Source: Pseudomonadota bacterium
GTDB lineage: Bacteria > Pseudomonadota > Gammaproteobacteria > Burkholderiales > Burkholderiaceae_B
Length of the DNA: 5,989 nucleotides
Reading direction: 5' to 3'
Assembly (NCBI GenBank): GCA_023432075.1
Contig: JAEYVD010000130.1
Span: 1-5,989, forward strand
Below the pieces are notes generated by a model. The model was not told the origin of the DNA. It ran no database searches and saw only the letters and a list, made by a program, of their open reading frames with translations. Of the stretch, positions 1-5,869 are shown piece after piece. The stretch's first letter is position 1. Each line of letters starts with the position of its first letter. Both the position numbers and the translations under genes were made by a program.

Positions 1-24
1 CTTTTAGTACTATCCCCCACAGAA

Positions 25-58
25 ATTCTATACACGCACAAATGTTCGTATATAGAAC
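25..58 (+). promoter_or_regulatory. Candidate PcaR-type operator/promoter upstream of the hydroxyacyl-CoA dehydrogenase gene
   Basis: Two 15-bp boxes lie here: ATTCTATACACGCAC at 25-39 and GTTCGTATATAGAAC at 44-58. They start 19 bp apart and are separated by 4 bp. The second is a GTTC-N7-GAAC dyad; with its flanking bases it reads TGTTC-N7-GAACA. A further inverted repeat, TTCTATA (26-32) with TATAGAA (51-57), ties the two boxes together. The same geometry is present between pcaR and pcaI (4453-4486). TATATA at 49-54 could be a -10 element lying inside the second box, which would suit repression, but no good -35 is visible. If transcription starts near 60, the leader before the ATG at 174 is about 110 nt, and I see no RNA gene or riboswitch in it. 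The assignment to the PcaR-like protein is inferred from box similarity. Confidence 0.55.
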
Positions 59-173
59 ACAAAGATTTTTCTGGCCAGCCGCGCACAGAAAGGCACCCTC
101 GGACGAGACAGCGTTCCTCCTGGTCCCCGCGTGCCCGCGTGCAAGCAGCAGCCGCAAGCACCAAGCGAGCCAT

Positions 174-1109
174 ATGGACACTCCCCTCAGAAATCTCGCC
201 GTCATCGGCGCAGGCGCCATGGGCAGCGGCATTGCCGCGCTGTTCGCCTCGAAGGGACTCAATGTCGTTCTGATCGACCCGGTCGACGGCGCCCTGGACC
301 GAGCCCTCAAAACCATCGAACGGCAGTTGAACGTCTACGCGCCCGGTGAAGTCCAGCAGGCCATACAGCGCATCCGCATGGAGCAAGGCCTCGAAGCTGC
401 CGCCGCCAGCGACCTCGTCATCGAGGCCGTCCCGGAGAACCTGGATCTCAAGCGCGGCATCTTTGCCAAGCTCGACACCCTGTGCCCCGCGCACACGATC
501 TTCGCCACCAATACCTCCGGCCTGTCCATCAACGCCATCGCCAGCGCCGTCCAGCGCCGCGACCGCTTCGTCGGCGCCCACTTCTTCACTCCCGCCGACG
601 TCATCCCCCTCGTCGAGGTCGTCCGCAACGACGACACCTCCGAGGACACCGTTGCCAAAGTCATGGCCACCCTGCGGTTCGGCGGCAAACGCCCCGTCCT
701 CGTGCGGCAGGACATTCCCGGCTTCATCGCCAACCGCATCCAGCATGCGCTTGCGCGCGAAGCCATCTCCCTGCTGGAAAAGGGTGTCGCCAGCGCCGAA
801 GACATCGACGAAGTCGTCAAGTGGAGCCTCGGCATTCGCCTGGCCCTGTCCGGCCCCCTGGAACAGCGCGACATGAACGGCATCGACGTTCATTACGCCA
901 TCGCCAGCTATCTCTACAAAGACCTCGAGAATCGCACCGAACCGTCCGACCTGCTCAAAAGCAAAGTCGACAGCGGCCACCTCGGCGCCAAGAGCGGCCA
1001 GGGCTTCTACACCTGGAGCCCCGAACGCCGCGAGCGCGTCCTGCGCGAGAAAAGCGCCGCCCTTGGCGAACTGGCCGCCTGGCTGAACGGCAAGGCCGGC
1101 GGTTCCTGA
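174..1109 (+). CDS. 3-hydroxyacyl-CoA dehydrogenase (3-hydroxybutyryl-CoA dehydrogenase family)
   Basis: This cytoplasmic enzyme of 311 aa would oxidise an L-3-hydroxyacyl-CoA to the 3-oxoacyl-CoA with NAD+. The N-terminal Rossmann domain (about 1-185) carries GAGAMG at 12-17 and an NAD-type acidic residue, D35. The likely catalytic set is complete: S115 in TNTSGLS, H136 in GAHFFTP, E148 in LVEVV and N187 in GFIANR. The C-terminal helical domain (about 188-300) ends with the family signature GAKSGQGFYTW. Length is normal for the single-domain family. I chose ATG 174 because homology begins right after it. The in-frame ATG at 42 would add 44 residues of non-family sequence and would place the operator boxes inside the gene. 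The ribosome site is weak (AGCGAG, 4 nt before the ATG). HFFTP and the following IPLVEV differ from the usual HFFNP...MxLVEV, so the substrate may not be plain 3-hydroxybutyryl-CoA. Lambda-crystallin-like dehydrogenases are a less likely alternative. Confidence 0.88.
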   Translation: MDTPLRNLAVIGAGAMGSGIAALFASKGLNVVLIDPVDGALDRALKTIERQLNVYAPGEVQQAIQRIRMEQGLEAAAASDLVIEAVPENLDLKRGIFAKLDTLCPAHTIFATNTSGLSINAIASAVQRRDRFVGAHFFTPADVIPLVEVVRNDDTSEDTVAKVMATLRFGGKRPVLVRQDIPGFIANRIQHALAREAISLLEKGVASAEDIDEVVKWSLGIRLALSGPLEQRDMNGIDVHYAIASYLYKDLENRTEPSDLLKSKVDSGHLGAKSGQGFYTWSPERRERVLREKSAALGELAAWLNGKAGGS

Positions 1110-1134
1110 GCCAGTTCTCAAACATCCACAAAAA

Positions 1135-1159
1135 GCGCGGCGGCCACGACCGACCGCGC
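1135..1159 (-). terminator. GC-rich hairpin with T-tract readable only on the - strand
   Basis: GCGCGGCGG (1135-1143) pairs with CCG-A-CCGCGC (1150-1159), giving nine base pairs with one bulged A and a 6-nt loop. The run AAAAA at 1130-1134 becomes a T5 tract directly after the stem on the - strand, the form of an intrinsic terminator for leftward transcription. No - strand gene is evident to its right before the pcaR gene. On the + strand the stem lies 25 nt after the dehydrogenase stop codon and has no T-tract, so there it would be at most a messenger-stabilising or processing hairpin. The rest of the 170-base gap (1110-1279) holds only the atoE ribosome site, GGAGG at 1271-1275. Confidence 0.35.
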
Positions 1160-1279
1160 CATCGGGCCACGAGCCCAACCACACAAAGAAAAGCAATCGT
1201 CCCGCGCGCCCGCATCGTCACCCGATGACGCGCGCCGCCGGACATAAGAGAACCGCCTTACGGAGTTGTTGGAGGCACC

Positions 1280-2620
1280 ATGAATAAATTGGCTTCATTT
1301 TTCACCGAGCTGATGCGCAAGTATCTGCCCGATCCCTTTGTCTTTGCGATCGCGCTCACCTTGCTCACCGTGCTGCTGGCCATGGGCATCGAAGGCCAGA
1401 GCATCGGCGACGTCACGCGCGCCTGGGGCAAAGGCTTCTGGAGCCTCTTGGCCTTCACCACCCAGATGGCCGTCATCCTGGCAATGGGTTACGTGCTGGC
1501 CACCGCGCCGCTGACCGACCGAATGCTCAACCGCATCGTCAGCCACGTCCACAAGCCGCACACCGCCATCATCGTCGCCACGCTCGTCGGCGGCATCGGC
1601 AGCTACCTGAACTGGGGGTTCGGCCTGGTCATCGGCGGCATCGTCGCCAAGAAGCTGGCCCTGAAGGTCAAGGGCGTGCACTACCCCCTGATCATCGCCG
1701 CCGCCTACAGCGGCTTCACCATGTACGGTCTTGGCCTGTCGGCCAGCATCCCCGTGCTCGTCGCCACGCCCGGTCACCCCACCGCCGCGCAGATGGGCAC
1801 CATCCCCCTGTCCCAAACCATCTTCTCCGTGCCCATGCTGATCACCAGCCTGGTCATCATCATCACCCTGCCGCTGCTCAACGCCTGGCTGCACCCCAAG
1901 AAGGGTGAAGCCATCGTCGAAGTCGATCCCAACATCGACCGCGACGCCAACGCGTCCAGCGCCGCCGAAGACATGCTGGAAAAGGGCACCCTCGCCTCCA
2001 AGCTCAACAACAGCCGCCTGCTCAGCATGCTGATCGGCGCGCTGGGCGTGGCCTATGTCGTCTTTCACTTCATGGACGGCGGCTCGCTGGACCTGAACCT
2101 CATCAACTTCATCATCCTGTTCCTGGGCATCATCCTGCTCGGCACCCCGGCCGCCTACGTCGCCAAGCTGACCGAAGGCATCAAGACCATCTCCGGGATC
2201 ATCCTGCAGTACCCGTTCTACGCCGGCATCATGGCCATCATGGCCGCCTCGGGTCTGGTCACCTCGATCTCCAAGGTCTTTGTCGACGTCGCCACGCCTG
2301 AAACGCTGCCGTTCTGGGGCCTGATCAGCTCGTTCGTCATCAACTTCTTTGCGCCGTCCGCTGGCGGCCACTGGGTCATCCAGGGTCCGTTCATGATCGA
2401 CGCCGCCAAGGAAATCGGCAGCGCGCTCAACCAGACCACCATGGCCGTCATGCTGGGCAACGCCTGGAACGACCTCGTGCAACCCTTCTGGATCCTGCCC
2501 GCGCTGGCCCTGTCCAAGCTGAAGCTGCGCGACGTGATGGGCTATACCGTCATCATGATGCTGTGGGTCGGCGTGATCCACATCACCGCAGTATTGGCAT
2601 GGGGCTATCTGACGCATTGA
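1280..2620 (+). CDS. atoE: Short-chain fatty acid transporter, AtoE family
   Basis: This integral inner-membrane permease of 446 aa belongs to the AtoE/SCFA_trans family, which takes up short-chain fatty acids such as acetoacetate or butyrate. It aligns by eye with E. coli AtoE (about 440 aa) over its whole length. Shared blocks include LPDPFVFA near the N-terminus (16-23), LNWGFGLV (110-117), YPLIIAAAYSGF (135-146), ATPGHP (162-167), YPFYAGI (311-317), SAGGHWVIQGPF (360-371) and QPFWILPALAL (401-411). Hydrophobic stretches at about 19-36, 56-75, 96-120, 135-160, 180-201, 248-263, 273-290, 305-325, 344-360 and 401-442 are membrane segments. A hydrophilic loop at about 205-245 is probably cytoplasmic. 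The start is set by GGAGG four nucleotides before the ATG. It lies 170 bp after the dehydrogenase gene and is probably cotranscribed with it. E. coli pairs atoE with the AtoDA CoA-transferase; here the nearest CoA-transferase is PcaIJ. The actual substrate is not shown by the sequence. Confidence 0.9.
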   Translation: MNKLASFFTELMRKYLPDPFVFAIALTLLTVLLAMGIEGQSIGDVTRAWGKGFWSLLAFTTQMAVILAMGYVLATAPLTDRMLNRIVSHVHKPHTAIIVATLVGGIGSYLNWGFGLVIGGIVAKKLALKVKGVHYPLIIAAAYSGFTMYGLGLSASIPVLVATPGHPTAAQMGTIPLSQTIFSVPMLITSLVIIITLPLLNAWLHPKKGEAIVEVDPNIDRDANASSAAEDMLEKGTLASKLNNSRLLSMLIGALGVAYVVFHFMDGGSLDLNLINFIILFLGIILLGTPAAYVAKLTEGIKTISGIILQYPFYAGIMAIMAASGLVTSISKVFVDVATPETLPFWGLISSFVINFFAPSAGGHWVIQGPFMIDAAKEIGSALNQTTMAVMLGNAWNDLVQPFWILPALALSKLKLRDVMGYTVIMMLWVGVIHITAVLAWGYLTH

Positions 2621-2700
2621 GCCCCCCCGTACGCGCTTGCGCGCGCCCCCCAGGGGGCGACACCTGCAGACCGGCGGAGCCGGATCTGGCGGTGTCCCCG
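2621..2700. repeat. Hairpin-rich intergenic repeat-like block
   Basis: This block starts immediately after the atoE stop codon and is built of stacked inverted repeats. CGCGC (2632-2636) pairs with GCGCG (2639-2643). CGCCCCC (2644-2650) is complementary to GGGGGCG (2653-2659), although the innermost pairs cannot close. GACACC (2659-2664) pairs with GGTGTC (2691-2696), and inside that CCGGC (2671-2675) pairs with GCCGG (2679-2683). Blocks of this style (a C-run, a G-run, then GACACC...GGTGTC) are, as I remember, common between genes in Burkholderiales genomes. No T-tract follows the stems, so it is not a standard intrinsic terminator. It may stabilise the end of the atoE message or lower expression of the downstream reductase. 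Bases 2701-2761 hold no clear promoter. Confidence 0.5.
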
Positions 2701-2761
2701 ATCTGGAGCGGCACGAGGGCTATTGTCAAAGCCGTGTTTTTTGAACCGAACGGGAATTGAT

Positions 2762-3490
2762 ATGACCAAACCCACCGCATATCTCGTCACCGGCGGCAGC
2801 GCCGGGATCGGCGCCGCCATCGTCCGCATGCTGCTCGATGCCGGCCACAAGGTCGTCAACATCGACTACAAGCTGCCCGAGAATCCGCCGGCGGGTCTGG
2901 TCTCGTATCAGGCCGATCTGACCGATGAAGCGCGCACGCAGGAAGTCGCCCGCGAAGTCACCAGCGCGTTCAACATTGTCGGCCTCGTGAACAACGCCGG
3001 CGCCACGCGCCCCGGCACCGCCGACACCGCCACGCTGGCCGACCTGGACTACGTCGTCAACCTGCACCTGCGCACCGCGCTCATCCTGGTGCAGGCCGCG
3101 CTGCCCGCCATGCGCGAAGCCGGCTTTGGCCGCATCGTCAACATGTCCTCGCGCGCGGCGCTGGGCAAGCCGGATCGCGTGGTGTATTCGGCCACGAAGG
3201 CCGGGTTGGTGGGCCTGACCCGCACGCTGGCCATGGAACTGGGCGGCGACGGCATCACCGTCAACGCCATCGGCCCCGGCCCCATCGCCACCGACCTCTT
3301 CACCAAGAGCAATCCCGCCGGCGCGCCGCAGACCGAGCGCATCATCAACAGCATCGTCGTCAAGCGTTTGGGCACCCCCGAAGACGTCGCACGCGCCGCG
3401 ATGTTCTTTTTGTCGCCCGACAACGGGTTCGTCACCGGCCAGATGCTGTATGTCTGCGGCGGCACGACGCTTGGCGTCGCACCCATCTGA
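2762..3490 (+). CDS. Short-chain dehydrogenase/reductase (SDR family oxidoreductase)
   Basis: This is a classical SDR of 242 aa, cytoplasmic, using NAD(H) or NADP(H) to interconvert an alcohol and a ketone. The cofactor motif TGGSAGIG is at 10-17, the NNAG motif at 77-80, the structural Asn at 100, the catalytic Ser at 129 or 130, and the YxxxK pair at Y142 and K146. D35 at the end of the second strand favours NAD over NADP. GPGPIATD at about 180-187 is the usual post-catalytic segment. The C-terminus GFVTGQMLYVCGGTTLG matches the FabG-like group. ATG 2762 is preferred over a TTG at 2723 because family homology begins at once after it; its ribosome site is weak (GGGA). The substrate cannot be read from the sequence. 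Its position after a hydroxyacyl-CoA dehydrogenase and an acid transporter suggests a 3-hydroxy/3-oxo acid or thioester. It converges on the regulator gene, with 50 bp between the stop codons and no clear terminator. Confidence 0.85.
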   Translation: MTKPTAYLVTGGSAGIGAAIVRMLLDAGHKVVNIDYKLPENPPAGLVSYQADLTDEARTQEVAREVTSAFNIVGLVNNAGATRPGTADTATLADLDYVVNLHLRTALILVQAALPAMREAGFGRIVNMSSRAALGKPDRVVYSATKAGLVGLTRTLAMELGGDGITVNAIGPGPIATDLFTKSNPAGAPQTERIINSIVVKRLGTPEDVARAAMFFLSPDNGFVTGQMLYVCGGTTLGVAPI

Positions 3491-3540
3491 ACGCGGCCGC
3501 CATGTCCCTGCCGACCGACCTCGCCATCCGCCCGCGCCGC

Positions 3541-4323
3541 CTAGCGGCGCAGCAGCGCGTGGTTGATCTGGTCGGCGGCGCGGCGCAGCGGCGGCAGAAA
3601 GGCCTCCAGCATCGCCTCGCGCGAAAACCGGTTGGCATGGCCGCTGACGTTCATCGCGGCAATCACGCGGCCGCTGCGGTCGATGATGGGCACCGCCACC
3701 GACTGCAGGCCGGGCTCCAGTTCCTGCGCCACGCACGCGTAGCCATCGGCGCGCACGCCGGCCAGCACGCGCTTGATCTCATCGATGTCGGTAACGGTGT
3801 CCGCCGTGTAGCGTTGGATCTGGCTCATCGCCAGCACGCGGTCCAGTTCGGCCGGCGGCAGGCCCGCCAGCAGCACGCGGCCCATCGACGTCACCCAGGC
3901 CGGCAAGCGGCTGCCCACGGCCAGGTTGATCGTCATCACCTTATGGGTCGACAACCGCAGGATGTAGACGATGTCGGCGCCTTCCAGCACCGACACGGAA
4001 CACGATTCGCGCGTCAGCTCGGCGACTTCTTCCATGTAGGGCAGCGCCAGGTTCCACAGCGGCGTGCCCGACAGGTAGGCGTAACCGAGCTCCAGGATGC
4101 GCGGCGTCAGCGAGAACTTGCGGTCGTCGACGGTGACGTAGCCCAGATGTTCCAGCGTCAGCAGAATGCGGCGCGCGCCCGCGCGGGTCAGGCCCGTCAC
4201 GGCCGCGACTTCGGACAGCGTCATCTGCGAACGGTCGGGGCCGAAGGCCCGGATCACCGACAGGCCGCGCGCGAAGGATTGCACGTAACTGTCGCTGGGT
4301 TGCTGGGGATCTTGCTCGGCCAT
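3541..4323 (-). CDS. pcaR: IclR-family regulator of the PcaR/PcaU/PobR type
   Basis: This DNA-binding regulator of 260 aa probably controls pcaIJ in response to a beta-ketoadipate pathway intermediate. The winged-helix domain is at about 12-75: SFARGLSVIRAF leads in, the helix-turn-helix is near 35-56, and LEHLGYV follows. The effector domain (about 78-255) carries LGYAYLSGTPL (79-89), VGSRLPAWVTSMGRVLLA (136-153) and QELEPGLQSVAVPI (200-213). These blocks match remembered P. putida PcaR closely, so the pca/pob subfamily is well supported. The exact effector, 3-oxoadipate or protocatechuate, is not. I chose ATG 4323; the family region starts about 12 residues later. An in-frame ATG at 4419, with AAGG nine nucleotides upstream, would give 292 aa, but the intervening codons include AGG, AGA, GGA, CTT and ACT, which are rare in this window. 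Starting at 4503 would bury the operator. The gene is divergent from pcaI with about 195 bp between the starts, so it is probably also autoregulated. Confidence 0.87.
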   Translation of the reverse strand: MAEQDPQQPSDSYVQSFARGLSVIRAFGPDRSQMTLSEVAAVTGLTRAGARRILLTLEHLGYVTVDDRKFSLTPRILELGYAYLSGTPLWNLALPYMEEVAELTRESCSVSVLEGADIVYILRLSTHKVMTINLAVGSRLPAWVTSMGRVLLAGLPPAELDRVLAMSQIQRYTADTVTDIDEIKRVLAGVRADGYACVAQELEPGLQSVAVPIIDRSGRVIAAMNVSGHANRFSREAMLEAFLPPLRRAADQINHALLRR

Positions 4324-4340
4324 CCGTCTGGTTCCAAGAG

Positions 4341-4364
4341 TAAAAGGCCCGCCGCCGGCGAGCC
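4341..4364 (-). terminator. Terminator-like hairpin in the pcaR leader
   Basis: On the - strand GGCTCGCC (4364-4357) pairs with GGCGGGCC (4353-4346) through eight pairs, one of them G-U, around a 3-nt loop. TTTTA (4345-4341) follows directly. The element ends about 18 nt before the pcaR start codon at 4323, so it sits in the untranslated leader if that start is right. It has the form of a weak intrinsic terminator or attenuator that could lower pcaR expression. Its U-tract is short and the sequence is GC-rich throughout, so a chance structure is possible. Confidence 0.3.
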
Positions 4365-4452
4365 CTGCGTTGCCCCTTGCGGGCGACTCCGAACGATGGA
4401 GAGTGCGGCGTGCGGGCATGCCTTGACGCCTTCGCAGTCCCCATGAAACGAT

Positions 4453-4486
4453 GTTCTTCAGAAGAACAAAAGTTCGAAAGAAGAAC
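4453..4486. promoter_or_regulatory. Candidate PcaR operator between pcaR and pcaI
   Basis: GTTCTTCAGAAGAAC (4453-4467) is a perfect dyad with 7-bp arms around a central A. GTTCGAAAGAAGAAC (4472-4486) is a second GTTC-N7-GAAC box starting 19 bp later. The 11-mer AGAAGAACAAA occurs twice, at 4460-4470 and 4479-4489. Together with the left arm this makes one palindrome plus one direct repeat of roughly 10-bp units, the layout I remember for PobR and PcaU operators in Acinetobacter. The second box also resembles the P. putida PcaR site as I recall it. It lies 32 bp upstream of the pcaI ATG. TATGAC at 4491-4496 is a possible -10 for pcaI without a good -35, fitting an activator-dependent promoter. 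The region is AT-rich against a GC-rich background. Confidence 0.7.
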
Positions 4487-4518
4487 AAATTATGACACGC
4501 CACCTATGAGCGAACATC

Positions 4519-5208
4519 ATGATCTCTAAGCTTGTTGCAAGCGCTGCCGCCGCCCTGGCGGACGTCCCCGATGGCGCCACCGTCATGATCGGCGGCTTTG
4601 GCACCGCCGGCCAGCCCATGGAACTGATCGACGCCCTGCTTGAACAGGGCGCCAAGGACCTGGTCATCATCAACAACAACGCCGGCAACGGCACCACCGG
4701 CCTTGCGGCCCTCTTGGGCGCCAACCGCGTGCGCAAGATCATCTGCTCGTTTCCGCGCCAGGCGGACTCGCAGATCTTCGACGGCCTGTACCGCAGCGGC
4801 AAGTTGGAACTGGAACTGGTGCCCCAAGGCAACCTGGCCGAGCGCATTCGCGCAGCCGGCGCCGGCATCGGCGCGTTCTTCACGCCCACCGGCTACGGCA
4901 CGCCGCTGGCCGACGGCAAGGAAACCCGCGAAATCAACGGCCGTCAGTACGTGCTGGAGTACCCGCTGCACGCCGACTATGCGCTCATCAAGGCCGAACG
5001 CGGCGACCGCTGGGGCAACCTGGTCTACCGCAAGACCGCCCGCAACTTCGGCCCCATCATGGCCAGCGCCGCGCGCGTCGCCGTGGCCCAAGTGCGCGAA
5101 ATCGTCGAACTGGGCGAGCTGGACCCCGAAACCGTCGTGACCCCCGGCATCTTCGTCAAGCGCGTCGTGCAGATCGCAGGCCAAGCGGCCGCCAAGGAGC
5201 AGCAATGA
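4519..5208 (+). CDS. pcaI: 3-oxoadipate CoA-transferase subunit A
   Basis: This is the alpha subunit (229 aa) of the cytoplasmic enzyme that moves CoA from succinyl-CoA to 3-oxoadipate, the next-to-last step of the beta-ketoadipate pathway. It carries GGFGTAG (25-31), NNNAGNG (52-58), CSFPRQ (76-81), VPQGNLAERIRAAGAGIG (101-118), TPTGYGT (122-128) and GDRWGNLVYRKTARNFGPIMA in the last third. These agree with P. putida PcaI rather than with acetoacetate-type AtoD, which lacks the NNAGNG and SFPRQ forms. The catalytic glutamate is in the partner subunit, as expected. ATG 4519 begins the family sequence; the ribosome site is poor (GAGCG, 8 nt away). It overlaps pcaJ by four bases (ATGA), which indicates translational coupling. 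The name catI would also be fair because catC follows. Confidence 0.93.
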   Translation: MISKLVASAAAALADVPDGATVMIGGFGTAGQPMELIDALLEQGAKDLVIINNNAGNGTTGLAALLGANRVRKIICSFPRQADSQIFDGLYRSGKLELELVPQGNLAERIRAAGAGIGAFFTPTGYGTPLADGKETREINGRQYVLEYPLHADYALIKAERGDRWGNLVYRKTARNFGPIMASAARVAVAQVREIVELGELDPETVVTPGIFVKRVVQIAGQAAAKEQQ

Positions 5209-5849
5209 GCACCAAACTGACCCGCGACCAGATCGCCGCCCGCGTCGCGCAGGACATTCCCGAAGGCGCCTACGTGAACCTGGGCATTGGCCTGCCCACG
5301 CTCGTCGCCAATCACCTGCCGGCCGGCCGTGAAGTCATCCTGCACACCGAAAACGGCATGTTGGGCATGGGCCCGGCGCCCGCCAAGGGCGAAGAAGACT
5401 ACGACCTCATCAACGCCGGCAAGCAGCCTGTCACCGAACTGCCCGGCTGCTCGTTCTTTCATCATGCCGATTCGTTCGCGATGATGCGCGGCGGCCATCT
5501 GGACATCTGCGTGCTGGGCGCCTTCCAGGTATCGCAGCACGGCGACCTGGCCAACTGGCACACCGGCGCGCCCGACGCCATCCCCGCCGTGGGCGGCGCG
5601 ATGGATCTGGCCATCGGCGCGAAAGATGTCTTCGTGATGATGGAACTGCAGACCCGCGAAGGCCAGAGCAAGCTGGTCGAGACCTGCACGTATCCGCTGA
5701 CCGGCGTGCGCTGCGTATCGCGCGTGTACACCGATGTCGCGGTGTTCGACATCAACAAGGACGGCGTGACCGTCACCGACATCTTCGGCGACATGACCGC
5801 CGATGAGCTGCTGCGCCTGACCGGCCTGCCGCTGAAGTTTGCGAACTGA
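5205..5849 (+). CDS. pcaJ: 3-oxoadipate CoA-transferase subunit B
   Basis: This is the beta subunit (214 aa), which forms the active transferase with PcaI. The family motif GIGLPT is at 27-32. The catalytic glutamate is E49 in HTENGMLGMGP, which forms the enzyme-CoA thioester intermediate in this family. Further family blocks are ELPGCSFFHHADSFAMMRGGHLD (about 81-103), LGAFQVSQHGDLANW (about 106-120) and the C-terminal TGLPLKF. Length is normal. The start is decided by AAGGAG (5194-5199) five nucleotides before the ATG and by the ATGA overlap with pcaI. A 60-bp gap with a hairpin separates it from catC. An acetoacetate CoA-transferase role cannot be wholly excluded given the nearby atoE, but the sequence, the regulator and catC all favour 3-oxoadipate. 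Confidence 0.93.
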   Translation: MSTKLTRDQIAARVAQDIPEGAYVNLGIGLPTLVANHLPAGREVILHTENGMLGMGPAPAKGEEDYDLINAGKQPVTELPGCSFFHHADSFAMMRGGHLDICVLGAFQVSQHGDLANWHTGAPDAIPAVGGAMDLAIGAKDVFVMMELQTREGQSKLVETCTYPLTGVRCVSRVYTDVAVFDINKDGVTVTDIFGDMTADELLRLTGLPLKFAN

Positions 5850-5869
5850 AGTCCCTTAATTGCCGATAC

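Noticed and set aside
126..141. Tandem 8-bp repeat CCCGCGTG, two copies
   Set aside because: Only two short GC-rich copies, with no further unit and no link to a regulatory signal.
42..173. Upstream extension of the hydroxyacyl-CoA dehydrogenase from ATG 42
   Set aside because: The 44 added residues show no family similarity, contain codons unusual here (AGA, TAT, GTA), and would put the operator-like boxes inside the coding region.
1204..1235. Possible long hairpin from GCGCG/CGCGC and CGTCA/TGACG
   Set aside because: The two stems are separated by a 7-nt one-sided bulge, no T-tract follows, and a competing CATCG/CGATG pairing exists; chance is likely in such GC-rich sequence.
1295..2617. 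Open frame of 440 codons antisense to atoE
   Set aside because: It mirrors the third-position GC bias of atoE. Its translation is rich in Asp, Gly, His, Gln and Val with no family motif, while the + strand protein matches AtoE end to end.
2723..2761. TTG start for the SDR gene at 2723 and a TTGTCA -35-like hexamer at the same place
   Set aside because: No -10 element lies at the proper distance, and SDR family similarity begins only after ATG 2762.
3491..3540. Shared terminator between the convergent SDR and pcaR genes
   Set aside because: No inverted repeat with a T-tract is visible in the 50-bp gap.
2726..3736. Open frame of 336 codons on the - strand across the SDR gene and the end of pcaR
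   Set aside because: Low-complexity Ala/Gly/Arg/Asp translation without motifs. It overlaps two well-supported genes and is a shadow of GC-rich coding DNA.
3502..4446. Open frame of 314 codons on the + strand opposite pcaR
   Set aside because: Arg/His/Gln/Ala-rich composition typical of an antisense frame; the - strand frame carries the full IclR-type regulator.
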